50,252 bases of DNA. Source: Pseudobdellovibrionaceae bacterium (lineage in GTDB: Bacteria; Bdellovibrionota; Bdellovibrionia; Bdellovibrionales; Bdellovibrionaceae). The stretch is from contig JABWCN010000002.1 of NCBI GenBank assembly GCA_013359135.1, forward strand, positions 1-50,252. Direction: 5' to 3'. Shown here one piece after another: positions 34,397 to 44,000 of this stretch. Made by a program: the position numbers and the translations under genes. Position 1 is the first letter of the stretch. The number at the start of each line of letters is the position of its first letter. Under the pieces are notes generated by a model, which was not told the origin of the DNA, made no database searches, and worked only from the letters and a program-made list of their open reading frames with translations.

Positions 34397-34477
34397 AAAA
34401 AGCTCCTGGTTTCAAATTTGATGACAGAATAGTATGACTGTGATTAAATAGCAATATTTCATAAGGAATATATTGCC

Positions 34478-35131
34478 ATGAAAAAAATAGCGCTTCTTCT
34501 CTCTGGATGTGGTCACAAAGACGGTGCCGAAATCACTGAGGTTGTTAGTTTACTTATTGGTTTAAGCCAATATAAAGCTAAAGTTTTACCATTTTCGTTA
34601 GATTATTTAGTTCCTGTAACAAATCATCTTACAAAAAAGACAGATAGTGAAAGAAAGCGTAATATGTTGGAAGAAGCAGCTCGTATCACGCGCGGTGAGA
34701 TTCATGATTTGAGTTCTTTGGTTGCCAAAGATTTTGATGCTCTTGTAATAGCTGGTGGATTTGGAGTCGCATTACATTTTAGTAATTGGGCAGAAAAAGG
34801 AAGTCAGTGCGAAGTTCATGAGGAAGTCACACGTGTGATTAAAGAATTTTATCAACAGGAAAAGCCAATAGGAGCCGTTTGTATAGCTCCTGTTTTATTG
34901 GCTAAGGTTTTAGGATCTTACAAAATTAATATTACTCTTGGTGATGATGAAAAGGTAGCATCAGAGGTTCGTAAAACAGGTGCTGTTGTAGAAACGTGTC
35001 CAGTTGATGACTACATAACGGATAGAGATCATAGAATCATTACTACACCAGCATTTATGTATGATGCTTCTTATGATCAGGTATTTAAAGGAATAAACGC
35101 TCTTTGTAAAGAGCTTGTGGAAATGGCTTAA
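34478..35131 (+). CDS. elbB: ElbB-like class I glutamine amidotransferase-fold protein
   Basis: A 217-residue protein of the DJ-1/PfpI superfamily closest to ElbB, an E. coli protein associated with isoprenoid synthesis and reported to have glyoxalase activity. The order of conserved segments fits: LSGCGHKDGAEITEV at the N terminus, NHLTKKTDSERKRNMLEEAARITRG, DALVIAGGFGVALHFSNWA, and the nucleophile elbow AVCIAPVLLA with its cysteine. No membrane segment or signal peptide is present. AAGGA lies ten bases upstream of the start. It is followed closely (24 bases) by a D-alanine-D-alanine ligase gene. Confidence 0.88.
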   Translation: MKKIALLLSGCGHKDGAEITEVVSLLIGLSQYKAKVLPFSLDYLVPVTNHLTKKTDSERKRNMLEEAARITRGEIHDLSSLVAKDFDALVIAGGFGVALHFSNWAEKGSQCEVHEEVTRVIKEFYQQEKPIGAVCIAPVLLAKVLGSYKINITLGDDEKVASEVRKTGAVVETCPVDDYITDRDHRIITTPAFMYDASYDQVFKGINALCKELVEMA

Positions 35132-35155
35132 TTCTAAACAAACAAGGATGTTGAA

Positions 35156-36199
35156 ATGGTAGTAGTAGCTGATAAAGTTGAAAAAAAAGTCGTGTTAATA
35201 TTTGGTGGTACTTCATCTGAAAGGTTAGTTTCTGTAGCTTCTGCACAGAATTTAGTAGCCTATCTTCAAGAGCCTGAGTTGTATTTTATTAACAGTGATG
35301 GTAAGTGGGTTGAAACTAATAAAAAGGAATTATTAGCTCATCAAAATCCGTTCACTCAAATTTTTCAATCTACCGGTGAAACAGTAGCCACTCATCTAGA
35401 AGAAATGAAGTCAAGATTACTTGGTAAGCTTATTTTTATATCCTTGCATGGTACAGAAGGTGAAGATGGAACTTATCAGCGTTTTTTTGAAGAAAATAAA
35501 ATCAGCTTCATTGGATCGAGTTCCAAATCCAGTGCTCTTTGTTTTGATAAAGTCAAAGCAAAAGCTATTGCAAAGAGTTCAGGTATTCCGTTAGCTCAGG
35601 AGTTGCTTGCTGATTTTTCAAAAGCAGAGACTGTTGTCCAAGTAAAAGAATTTTTTAATAAATATAAAAAAGTGGTTTTAAAACCTGTGGCTAATGGGTC
35701 GAGCTTTGGACTTTTTATTGTGAACAGTGAAATAGAATTGCAGCAGGCGGTAAAAACCATAATAAACTCCACTGAAAAACTTTATCTTTGTGAAGAGTTT
35801 ATTAATGGCCGGGAGCTTACAGTAGGGGTTTATGAAGTTGGAAATACCTTAAGAGCCCTTTGTCCAAGTGAAGTTATTTTGGAAACGGGTTCAAATTTTG
35901 ATTATGAAGGAAAGTATTTAGGAAAAGGCAGTAAAGAGATTACTCCAGCAGTTTTAAGTGCTGAACAAAAACGACAATGTCAGGAGTTAGCACTTAAAGC
36001 CCATCAAATATTTTCTTGTTATGGTTATTCAAGAACAGATATGATTCTTAAGGACCAAGGTCCAGTATTCTTAGAAACTAATACTTTGCCTGGAATGACA
36101 AAGGCTTCATTTTATCCACAGCAATTGTCTGCTGAAAATTTATCGTTTCAACAGTTTATTAATGATCAACTAAATATGGCTGAAGGTCGATTCGTCTAG
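35156..36199 (+). CDS. ddl: D-alanine-D-alanine ligase
   Basis: Ddl joins two D-alanines with ATP to make the end of the peptidoglycan stem peptide. The 347-residue ATP-grasp protein has the N-terminal GGTSSERLVSVASAQN, EGEDGTYQRFFE, the small-loop KPVANGSSFGL, an omega-loop-like FDYEGKYLGKGSKEITPA, SRTDMIL, and the metal-binding LETNTLPGMT. These are the expected motifs in the expected order. Length and fold are normal. AAGGATG before the ATG gives a good start. The omega-loop region carries Phe where many Ddl enzymes carry Tyr, but the DYE motif is kept. Its product would feed the PBP encoded at 7584. Confidence 0.92.
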   Translation: MVVVADKVEKKVVLIFGGTSSERLVSVASAQNLVAYLQEPELYFINSDGKWVETNKKELLAHQNPFTQIFQSTGETVATHLEEMKSRLLGKLIFISLHGTEGEDGTYQRFFEENKISFIGSSSKSSALCFDKVKAKAIAKSSGIPLAQELLADFSKAETVVQVKEFFNKYKKVVLKPVANGSSFGLFIVNSEIELQQAVKTIINSTEKLYLCEEFINGRELTVGVYEVGNTLRALCPSEVILETGSNFDYEGKYLGKGSKEITPAVLSAEQKRQCQELALKAHQIFSCYGYSRTDMILKDQGPVFLETNTLPGMTKASFYPQQLSAENLSFQQFINDQLNMAEGRFV

Positions 36200-36296
36200 T
36201 CTAGAAATAAGTGGGCCTCAATTTTGCTCTAACTCTCTTTGCTGTGAAAATTGTCGAATAGATAATAGAACATTTGATAGTTTCTGGGGGAGAGTC

Positions 36297-36503
36297 GTGG
36301 AAGCAAAAAAAATTAGTTATTTTGAAAATGTAAATCATCCAGTTCATAGGGAGTTTATAGACTCTCAAGAACACTGTGTACTTTGTGGGACAGTTCTGAA
36401 GCTTAACCATACTGCTGATCAAGAAGAAAAAACCATAAAAGAAGAGGCCTACTGTCCTCAGTGCACACTAAGAACAAGAGCTAAGATATATTTGTTGAAT
36501 TAA
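36297..36503 (+). CDS. Small zinc-ribbon-like protein
   Basis: The frame from GTG 36297 encodes 68 residues with two CxxC knuckles (HCVLC, Cys27/Cys30, and YCPQC, Cys53/Cys56). These should bind one zinc ion in a ribbon fold. The remainder is charged, ending in a basic segment RTRAK. GGGGGAGA just upstream is a good ribosome binding site, so the GTG start is plausible. The same frame is open for 41 further codons back to 36174, and that upstream part holds four more cysteines (FCSNSLCCENC), but it lacks an ATG, GTG or TTG. A regulatory or nucleic-acid-binding role is a fair guess from the fold only. No family is recognised. Confidence 0.65.
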   Translation: MEAKKISYFENVNHPVHREFIDSQEHCVLCGTVLKLNHTADQEEKTIKEEAYCPQCTLRTRAKIYLLN

Positions 36504-36595
36504 CTAGAAGGATTTAAGTTACATAAACTGTAAGTCAAAACTTTGGCAGTTGATTTCTTATCGGGAGTCATACTTTTGGAGAAGTCTAAAAAATG

Positions 36596-36633
36596 TTGTC
36601 AAATAATTGGATTGTCAAAAAAATGACAATCTA
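36596..36633 (+). promoter_or_regulatory. Repeated TTGTCA elements and hairpin before the thiamine operon
   Basis: TTGTCAAA occurs at 36596-36603 and 36612-36619, sixteen bases apart. The second is also the left arm of a perfect hairpin, GATTGTCA (36610-36617) with TGACAATC (36624-36631), loop AAAAAA. No T tract follows, so it is more like an operator than a terminator. It lies about 65-100 bases before the DoxX-like gene. I see no TPP riboswitch signature in this gap. Confidence 0.45.
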
Positions 36634-36697
36634 AAATGATTTTATTGGAAATTAGCTTAATGGTTGAACCTGATTTAAAATCAGATAAAATCAAGCT

Positions 36698-37180
36698 ATG
36701 TTTGTTTCCTTTTTTGAGAGCATAAAATATGTTGGGCATTTAGTTCCTATTTCTTTTCTTAGAATTTTTTTAGGATACTATTATCTAGAATCGGCATTAC
36801 AAAAGTATAATGGTGATTTTTTAGTTAAGCCAAAGATTGCAGAGTCTATATCTGAGTTTTTGCCAATGAGTCATGCTCCCGAGTGGTATAAGTTGATAAT
36901 TTCAAGTCAATTTATACCACAATGGCAATTTTTAGCTTTTTTGATTACAGGTTTCGAGTTTGCAATTGCTGTGTCCTATCTACTAGGATATGTGGTCAGA
37001 CCTATGGCTTTAATTGGCGTTTTTTTGTCATTAAACTTAATTTTTATACTTGGTCCACAAGCAGAAGAGTTGCAGAAAACATTTTTAGCTATTCACTTTG
37101 TAATGGCATGGATTGGCGCAGGCCGATGTCTTGGAATAGACTATTATTTTTATAAAAAAAGACGTGGGATTTGGTGGTAA
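36698..37180 (+). CDS. DoxX/DoxD-like membrane protein
   Basis: A 160-residue inner-membrane protein with four membrane segments, in the DoxX or TQO small-subunit (DoxD) family. Recognisable parts are the first-helix RIFLGYYYLESALQKY, the glycine-rich middle segment, and the final LAIHFVMAWIGAGRCLGIDYY, which is typical of the family end. Members serve as quinone-linked or redox-associated membrane subunits in some organisms; a defined activity cannot be assigned here. Its stop is only three bases before thiB, so it is the first gene of the thiamine transporter operon. That is an unusual partner and could mean a role in uptake or in handling the substrate. No clear ribosome binding site is seen. 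Confidence 0.75.
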   Translation: MFVSFFESIKYVGHLVPISFLRIFLGYYYLESALQKYNGDFLVKPKIAESISEFLPMSHAPEWYKLIISSQFIPQWQFLAFLITGFEFAIAVSYLLGYVVRPMALIGVFLSLNLIFILGPQAEELQKTFLAIHFVMAWIGAGRCLGIDYYFYKKRRGIWW

Positions 37181-37183
37181 CTT

Positions 37184-38224
37184 ATGCAGCAGTTTATAAT
37201 TTTTATTTCCACTATTTTTTTTGTGCTCATTTTTAGTTTTTTTAAAAAACAGTCCTCAATGGAAGCTCATAAATCTGTGGTAAGAATTTTTGGTTATTCT
37301 TCTTTTATATCTAAGTATGGACCAGGAGAAGAGTTAAAGAAAATCTTCGAAGAAAAATGTGATTGTCAGGTAGATTTTATAGAGGCTTCAGATGCTGGTA
37401 TTCTCTTACAGAGAGTTAAATTAGAAGGTTCTACTTTGGGTGCAGATTTAGTTATTGGCTTTGATCAGTTTGATTTGCAAAAAGCCTTAAGTGAAATTAA
37501 GTGGAGAAAAATTGATTTAACTCAGATTGATATAAACCCAATGATAAAAGGCTCATTAAACAATGAGTACTTTGTCCCTTATGATTGGGGTGTTCTATCG
37601 TTTGTAACTAGAAAAGAGGATATGGCGGTAGCGCCAAAGTCTTTACAAGATCTTTTGAAACCACACTTTAAAAGAAAGTTAGCTTTACAAGATCCAAGAA
37701 CTTCATCTCCAGGAATGCAATTTTTGTATTGGATTAAAAAATCATTTAATGAGTCAGATTATGCTAATTTTTTACAACAAATTATTGAACAGGCACACAG
37801 TTTTTCTCCTTCATGGTCAACAGCTTATGGTCTCTTTATAAAAAAACAAGCTCCTTATGTTTTTTCTTATACAACGTCACCAATTTATCACCAAATTGTC
37901 GAGAAAAATAATCAATATCAAGCATTGTACTTCACAGAAAAGCACCCTATTCAAGTAGAATTTATGGGAATTCCCTCTGATTGTAAAGAGTGTGAAAAAG
38001 CGGAAGACTTTGTGAACCTTATGTTAACTGATCAGGGCCAAAAAATTATTATGAATAAAAACTTTATGTATCCTGTGGTGAAAGATGTTGTAAAGGGAAC
38101 CATATTTGAAAGTAATGATGATTTGGTCCAAAATACTTTTTTTGAAATTCCTAGCGTGACTGAAGTTGAAAGTCTTTTAAAGGAATGGTCAGATGCTAGG
38201 AAGGGGAAGAAAGTTGCAAAATAA
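37184..38224 (+). CDS. thiB: Thiamine ABC transporter substrate-binding protein
   Basis: A 346-residue periplasmic binding protein matching ThiB (TbpA), which captures thiamine, TMP or TPP. After an N-terminal hydrophobic signal or anchor (about 2-20), landmarks shared with E. coli ThiB follow in order: YSSFISKYGPGEEL, CDCQVDF, GADLVIGFDQ, FVPYDWG, LALQDPRTSSPG, WSTAYGLFIK, FSYTTSPIYH and NFMYPVV. The signal segment has no clear lipobox. It starts three bases after the DoxX-like gene, and its end overlaps the thiP frame. The full ABC set with one operon order (thiB-thiP-thiQ) makes the assignment strong. Confidence 0.94.
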   Translation: MQQFIIFISTIFFVLIFSFFKKQSSMEAHKSVVRIFGYSSFISKYGPGEELKKIFEEKCDCQVDFIEASDAGILLQRVKLEGSTLGADLVIGFDQFDLQKALSEIKWRKIDLTQIDINPMIKGSLNNEYFVPYDWGVLSFVTRKEDMAVAPKSLQDLLKPHFKRKLALQDPRTSSPGMQFLYWIKKSFNESDYANFLQQIIEQAHSFSPSWSTAYGLFIKKQAPYVFSYTTSPIYHQIVEKNNQYQALYFTEKHPIQVEFMGIPSDCKECEKAEDFVNLMLTDQGQKIIMNKNFMYPVVKDVVKGTIFESNDDLVQNTFFEIPSVTEVESLLKEWSDARKGKKVAK

Positions 38225-39698
38225 ATTATTAGATATTAAAAAGTTACAATTTTTAATTGTTACTTTTTTTATCAGTCCATTTTTGATTTTATTCTTTAAC
38301 TTATTTCAGCCACATGCAATTGGAAATTTTGATTTTGAAGAGCTATTCTGGTCTTTAAAAAATACGACGATTCAGGCCTGCTATTCAGCTTTTTTATCAA
38401 TGGTAACTGGTTTTTTTTTATCGCTTGGTTTGCTAGAGGTTGCCAATAGGAAAAAAATAAACACAGTTGTTGATTTTTTATTTTTATTACCTAATTTTTT
38501 ACCTAATCTATTTATTGTCATTGGACTGATGAATTTAATTGATCCTTTTCCTATGGGAATTCTTGGAATAGTATTAGTTCATGCTTTTATTAATTTTGGA
38601 TTTGTAGGGATTTTAATAAAAAATCTTATTGTGGAAAAATTAGGAAGAAGCGGTGAATTAGCTTTGGTTTTAGGAGTTACACGCTTAAGCTTTATATTTA
38701 AAATTATTTTTCCTCAGTTAAAATATGATTTCTTACGAATCTATTTATATGTTTTTACTATCAGTTTTTCTAGTTTTGCGATTCCATTGTTGGTAGGAGG
38801 AGGCAAAGGTACCAATTTAGAAGTTTTAATATACGAAAAATTAAGGATTAATTTTGATTGGTCATCAGCTTTGTTTATAGCCTTATTTCAAAGCATGATT
38901 CTTTTTTTACTTTCTATAGGCACAATGAAAACTACTCGCTTTCAGAGTCGTGAATCATTTAATTTAAAGGTGATTTCATCACGAAATTTTCTGTTAGTAT
39001 TTGCTCTGCTCTATGTTTTGTTTTTTGTACAGTATGTGTATAGCACTTTAGACGGCGTTAACTATATTAATGACTTTTTTTTATATAAAAGAGAAATTAT
39101 TAAGGGTATTTTTGGAACTCTCGCTTTATCTGTAGGTACAGGAAGTCTAGTTTCTATTTTTTTACTTCTGGTAGCTTTTGTCTGGGAAAAAAATTATTTT
39201 TCAAAATTTATGTTGGGTTACATAGGACCAAGTAGTGCACTTACTGCTTTAGCTTTTTTTGTATTAGGCTATAATTTTAGTTTTTTAACTTTTGCTAAAA
39301 TTTTATTAGCATTAGTTCTTATTTATTCAAGCCTTGCCTATCGACTTGGCTGGGACTCTTTGCTGCATGATTTAGAAAGTGAGAAAGAAAAGGCTCAAAT
39401 TATGGGAGCCGATGAACGGCTGATTTTTCAGAAAATTATTTTGCCTAGAGTTATTAAAAGGGCTTTATTTCTTGGTGGGATGGCTTCTTTTTGGGCCGCT
39501 GGTGAGTTTGCGATTTCAAAAATACTTGCTAGTTCTGATTTTTCTGTCGCAATGATTGTTGAAACTTTCATATCACAGTATAGGATTGGACTTGCATCTG
39601 TCTTAACTTTTTTGGTGTTGCTATTAGGAACCGTAGTATTTTTTATTTTTGTTGGAGTAGGTGATGTCCTTAGTAAAAAAATTAAAAATTCATTATGA
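38193..39698 (+). CDS. thiP: Thiamine ABC transporter permease
   Basis: A 501-residue inner-membrane permease made of two fused halves, each with about six membrane segments, as in ThiP of E. coli. The characteristic loops that contact the ATPase follow helix clusters in each half (ELALVLGVTRLSFIFKIIFP and AQIMGADERLIFQKIILP, both of the EAA type). The gene lies between the binding protein and the ATPase. ATG 38193 overlaps thiB by 32 bases and has AGGA upstream. TTG 38214, with AGGGG upstream, is an equally good start and would shorten the protein by seven residues. The overlaps with both neighbours point to translational coupling. Confidence 0.92.
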   Translation: MLGRGRKLQNKLLDIKKLQFLIVTFFISPFLILFFNLFQPHAIGNFDFEELFWSLKNTTIQACYSAFLSMVTGFFLSLGLLEVANRKKINTVVDFLFLLPNFLPNLFIVIGLMNLIDPFPMGILGIVLVHAFINFGFVGILIKNLIVEKLGRSGELALVLGVTRLSFIFKIIFPQLKYDFLRIYLYVFTISFSSFAIPLLVGGGKGTNLEVLIYEKLRINFDWSSALFIALFQSMILFLLSIGTMKTTRFQSRESFNLKVISSRNFLLVFALLYVLFFVQYVYSTLDGVNYINDFFLYKREIIKGIFGTLALSVGTGSLVSIFLLLVAFVWEKNYFSKFMLGYIGPSSALTALAFFVLGYNFSFLTFAKILLALVLIYSSLAYRLGWDSLLHDLESEKEKAQIMGADERLIFQKIILPRVIKRALFLGGMASFWAAGEFAISKILASSDFSVAMIVETFISQYRIGLASVLTFLVLLLGTVVFFIFVGVGDVLSKKIKNSL

Positions 39699-40305
39699 TG
39701 ATTTTAATGTCGAAATTGAAAATTGGGAAGTTCTTGACTCGGGAGTTACAGTTTTATGGGGTCCTTCTGGATCAGGTAAAACCTCAGTGTTTAGAGGTTT
39801 AATAGGTCTTGAACGAAACGCACAGTGTGAATGGATTTTTAAAAATCAAGACTTAGGCAGAATGAGTACTCCTGAAAGAAAAATCGGTGTTGTTTTTCAA
39901 AACTATGAATTATTTGGACATATGACAGTGTACCAAAATTTAAAATTTGCGGCCCAGGCTAGGAAAATTAATGCTGAAGTTTATGAAAGTAAGATTACAC
40001 ATTTAACAAAACAATTGCGGATTGAAAGTTTAAAGCATAAAAATGTAAAACTACTTTCTGGTGGAGAAAGACAGCGAGCTGCTTTAGCTCAGTCATTAGT
40101 TGGTGATCCTAATATTCTATTCTTAGATGAACCATTTTCGGCGTTAGATGAAGAGCTCAGGCAAGAAAGTAGAGAGCTAGTTAAAGCTATTATCGAAGAA
40201 TATCAAATTCCTGTGTTGTTGATTACCCATGACAAAAGAGACGTTGATTTTTTAGCTAAAAAAGTAACCCTCATAAAAAATGGAAGAATAATTGACCAAC
40301 CTTAA
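39664..40305 (+). CDS. thiQ: Thiamine ABC transporter ATPase
   Basis: The 213-residue ATPase powers thiamine import. Motifs in order: Walker A GPSGSGKTS, Q loop in VVFQNYELFGHMTV, signature LLSGGERQRAALAQSL, Walker B ILFLDEPFSALDE and switch His in LLITHDKRDV. Length matches ThiQ (a short ABC protein) more than iron-transport ATPases. I place the start at ATG 39664, with GGAG six bases upstream; the track frame opens one codon earlier at GTG. It overlaps the end of thiP by 35 bases. The operon then ends 42 bases before the next gene, with no terminator seen. Confidence 0.93.
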   Translation: MSLVKKLKIHYDDFNVEIENWEVLDSGVTVLWGPSGSGKTSVFRGLIGLERNAQCEWIFKNQDLGRMSTPERKIGVVFQNYELFGHMTVYQNLKFAAQARKINAEVYESKITHLTKQLRIESLKHKNVKLLSGGERQRAALAQSLVGDPNILFLDEPFSALDEELRQESRELVKAIIEEYQIPVLLITHDKRDVDFLAKKVTLIKNGRIIDQP

Positions 40306-40347
40306 AAATAGACTTAGATAAAAGTAAGCCACAACCTGGAGTTCAAC

Positions 40348-40821
40348 ATGCTTTTTTTTAAAGAAAACATCATGCAGTTTATCAAATTAAGAATTATTTT
40401 ACCTCTTTTTATTTTTTTTATGAGCTGTATTTTCTGTTTATCAAATAAATCCGAAGCGATTCCAGCATTTTCACAAACAAATAAATTTCTCAAAAACAAA
40501 CACAGAGTTGCACTTGAGTGGAGTGACATAGAGTTATATCAAGTTTATAGATTGAGCGAGGATTTAATTTATTCAGATAAAAGATTTAATAGAAATTTTG
40601 TTTTATATAGAACTGATGAACCTTTTCGATTGAATAATATCCTTCCTTTGCCTCAGATTAGAACTATTTATTTTGAATTGATTCAACAGAATTGCGTCAA
40701 TCCTAATTTAAAATTAGATGTTTTCATATTCAAAAATTTCGCTTTAACTGTTGAGCCTAGTTGTGTGCTTGGGGTTTATGTGGAATCAAAAGACTACTAT
40801 AAGCCAAGCCTACTGTATTGA
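40348..40821 (+). CDS. Secreted protein of unknown family, 157 aa
   Basis: The protein has a hydrophobic N-terminal segment (about 12-32, ILPLFIFFMSCIFCL) that could be a signal peptide. The mature part is rich in Tyr, Phe, Asn and Leu, with two cysteines (QNCVNP and PSCVLG). Strand-like alternation suggests a small beta domain. I recognise no family. ATG 40348 has GGAG six bases upstream, and ATG 40372 is an alternative that leaves the signal segment intact. It lies between thiQ and the giant protein gene on the same strand, 151 bases before the latter. A functional link to either neighbour is possible but unsupported. Confidence 0.68.
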   Translation: MLFFKENIMQFIKLRIILPLFIFFMSCIFCLSNKSEAIPAFSQTNKFLKNKHRVALEWSDIELYQVYRLSEDLIYSDKRFNRNFVLYRTDEPFRLNNILPLPQIRTIYFELIQQNCVNPNLKLDVFIFKNFALTVEPSCVLGVYVESKDYYKPSLLY

Positions 40822-40941
40822 TCTTATAAGTTGTTATAATTGTAATAGAAATTTATTATATATATCAAGATTTGTGACAAAATTTGTTACTATAATTAGT
40901 ATTCATAGAGCTCGTTTTTTTTAATTTGTGAAGTTCTTATT

Positions 40942-40975
40942 AAAAGGAACAATTTTGGCCACAATTGACTAATTG
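40942..40975 (+). promoter_or_regulatory. Ribosome binding site and five-codon leader ahead of the giant gene
   Basis: AAAAGGA (40942-40948) stands six bases before TTG 40955, an ideal start spacing. That frame reads Met-Ala-Thr-Ile-Asp and then TAA (40970-40972). It is in the same frame as the giant protein gene, which continues immediately with TTG 40973. Either this is a five-codon leader with coupled restart, or the gene's true start has been cut off by a nonsense change. A TATAAT at 40891-40896 is a possible -10 element. Confidence 0.45.
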
Positions 40976-41017
40976 TCTACAGTAGAAAAAAAAATTAATT
41001 TAACTTACATTCAATGC

Positions 41018-44000
41018 ATGTTGTTAAAAAAAATTAAACTACCAGCAATATGTCTTTTCTCAAAAAATTCATTAAAGCGATATGTCAGTATAGTTGTAGC
41101 AGTTGTTTATATATTACAGGTAAATGCGTTTGCGGCAAGTGCTGTATCTGATAATTTTGAAAATATAGCAACTGGAAAAATTCCTTCAGTATGGACTTCT
41201 GATCTTAAAGATTACTTCGCTACATGGGATGATTTTGCAAATCGTTTAGAAAAAAATGAAGATCTTAAAGTTGCTAATGTTTTCGGTTTGCAACACCAAA
41301 GGGTGGATTATATTTCCAAGGGCAACATACAGACTAGATCTTTAGACAAAGGACAACTAGAGACCTCAAAGCCAAGCTATACATCACTTAAGTATTCTGC
41401 AAATCCTGAAACTAGAGAGTTTATTATTGAAGCAATTACTGGTGCTGATACAAAAGGGAATAATGGAAGCACTATTGCTAGACATGTGTTTCAAGGCTAC
41501 GATGTAGCTACTGTTGTAGCAGATAACATTGTAATTGTTATTGTGGAAAAAAATGGAAAAATTTCTGTTATTCCAAAGTCCTTGATTATCCATTATGGTT
41601 TTGAAGCTCCCATTCCAGTTTTTAGAAATGTTAATGGAACAGCAATTAATTTTAGTAATCCAGACGCAGTCAAAGGTGAATTTTTAACTATTGGATCAAA
41701 ACCAATTTCTAAAGATGAGTGGGCAGATAAGAGTTTTACTGAAGAAAACTATGAAGCTGGGCAGTTGACTCTTTGGGAAGAGACTACACCTGGTATTAGA
41801 AAAAACCTTGTGAAATTACCAATGATTTCGTTGCTAAATTTTGTCAATATCGGTTTACGCTATCTGAATTTAGCTACGCAGTTAGTTACACTTGATAAGT
41901 CTGATACAAAGGAAGTTGAGAGTTTATTGAAAGAGATGTCAGAACAAGAAGGAAAAAAAGCCCAGTTTGATAAAATTTATGGCCAAGTTTCAGAGCATGA
42001 ATTGTCAGTAATGAGTAAGTACTCATCTGAAAATATAAAAAAGAGCCTACAAGCGGCTAAATCTATTGAAGAGGTAGTTTCAAGTCCTAGAGATAAATTT
42101 ACGATGGAGGAATGGGTAAAGGAAAATGAGAGTCAAAAGCGGGAATCTGATTTACAGTATCAACAAGCTCTCAAAGAACAACAAGAAATCGAAGCCTCAC
42201 GAGTTGGATTCAAAGGCAAGTTGTTGAATTTTTTTAAAAAAAGACAAGTTGTTGATCCTGATGATTTTAAGCCAACAGCACAAAATTATCAGAAGTTTCT
42301 TGAGAAAAATATTTCACCACTTTCATTTCATAAATCTAGTTATGCTGTCTTTAAAGAAAATGTCTCTAAGGTTATGAAATCAAAAGCAGTTACATTTCTA
42401 TTAATCGGTGCTCCCATAATGGCTTTTTATACTTTACCATATTTTTATGATAAATCGGAAACCTTGAAACAGGTTCAGTCCTTATCATTTTTGTATGAAC
42501 ATATTATTCCTGATGTACTAAAAGATCAGGCTTATAGAACCCCTTTGATTATAAGTACAGTTATTCAAATTGGTATTATTCCATTAATATATTTATCAGC
42601 ATTGGGATTTAAAAATTTAATGCTTTCATTGGCCTTTGTATATCAAAATTCGCAAACGCCATTCGGTTTGAAAGTGAAAGATTTTGCGAAAAGATATAGA
42701 GACCTTTCAACAACTCAGGTTCTGCTAACTATGAATGTTAGATTTTTTAGTATGATTGTGACTCCCTATTGGAAAGTAGCTATTGAAGGGTTGCTTGGAC
42801 AGAGAACTTTCTTTTCAGCATTAAACAAAGACATCAACCCTTTTAAAAGAGTTAAAAAGGATTCTGAAATTGGAAAGCTTCTTGGTCTTGATAGAAGTAG
42901 CTTTGTCGGATTGCACCAGCCTCTTCCTGTTGGCACAAGCACTAAAGGACAAGACTCACAGTCTGGAAGTACAAATACCTATTTTGAGAAGGCTCAACGG
43001 GGTAAAGAGGTTAACTTGAAAATTCAAGAGATCTTGTCCGAACAAAAACAAATGATCAGTAGAACGGCTTGGTTATTAGCAACTAAAACCTTGACTGAAA
43101 AGTATCAATTAGATCCTGTAACATTAAGTGCTTTATCAGAGGAAATGAGTAAAAATAAAAAAATAACTACTAATGAAATAGAAAGAATTCTTAATGATGA
43201 AAAAATGGTTACTCGTTGGGAAGTTCTAACAAATGAACTTACTAGGGAACTTGCTGAAATGAGTGCTTTTGACATTAGCAACTTAAGGACTGGCATCACT
43301 GAAGTTCAGTTTGCAGAAATGTATTCTGTTGCCAAGGCAGCAGCAGAAAAGGTAAGTCATTACTCAGAGTATAAGTTAGCTTTCAAAAAAAGATTTTTAA
43401 GCTTTAAAAAAAGTATGGTGAAAGCTAAAAACTGGATGGTTAACGTTGGGGATAAGGAAAGTAAATTTTTAAAACAAGTCATACCTGGAAAATATACAGC
43501 TCAACAGGTAAATCAAGATTTTCCAACTGATCAAGTTATGGTTTCAGGGATCTCAGGAACAATTGGTGATATGGCAAATTTGAATAAAAAAGCATACTTG
43601 ATGGCTGATAGCTCAAAGCTACTATATACATCAGATGCTCAGTTATTTAATACAGCAACCAACATTTATGGACATTTGATTCAAAGTGCCTCAACAATGT
43701 CTTTGCTTTTTGATAGTATTTCTGAAGAAAAAGAGACGAGGTATGAACCTAGGGAGTATATTAAGACTGTCAACAATGAGTGGAGTCAATCGTTAGGAAA
43801 GTCTTCTGTGACTTGGTTGAAACATGTAAGTAATCCTTATAAGTCTGATATTGGTGGATTAGCCATTAAACGATATGTGACTAAATTAAATACGATATTT
43901 GCTGGTGTCACTTTCACTGTTATAAGTCAGGTTCTGCTGTCTAACAATGGGTTCACATCGGCATTTAAATCTTTTTTTGTGGGATTATTCTTAGCCCATA

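Noticed and set aside
36297-36422. A - strand frame covering the zinc-ribbon region
   Set aside because: The + strand frame has paired CxxC motifs and a good ribosome binding site, while the - strand frame has no recognisable feature.
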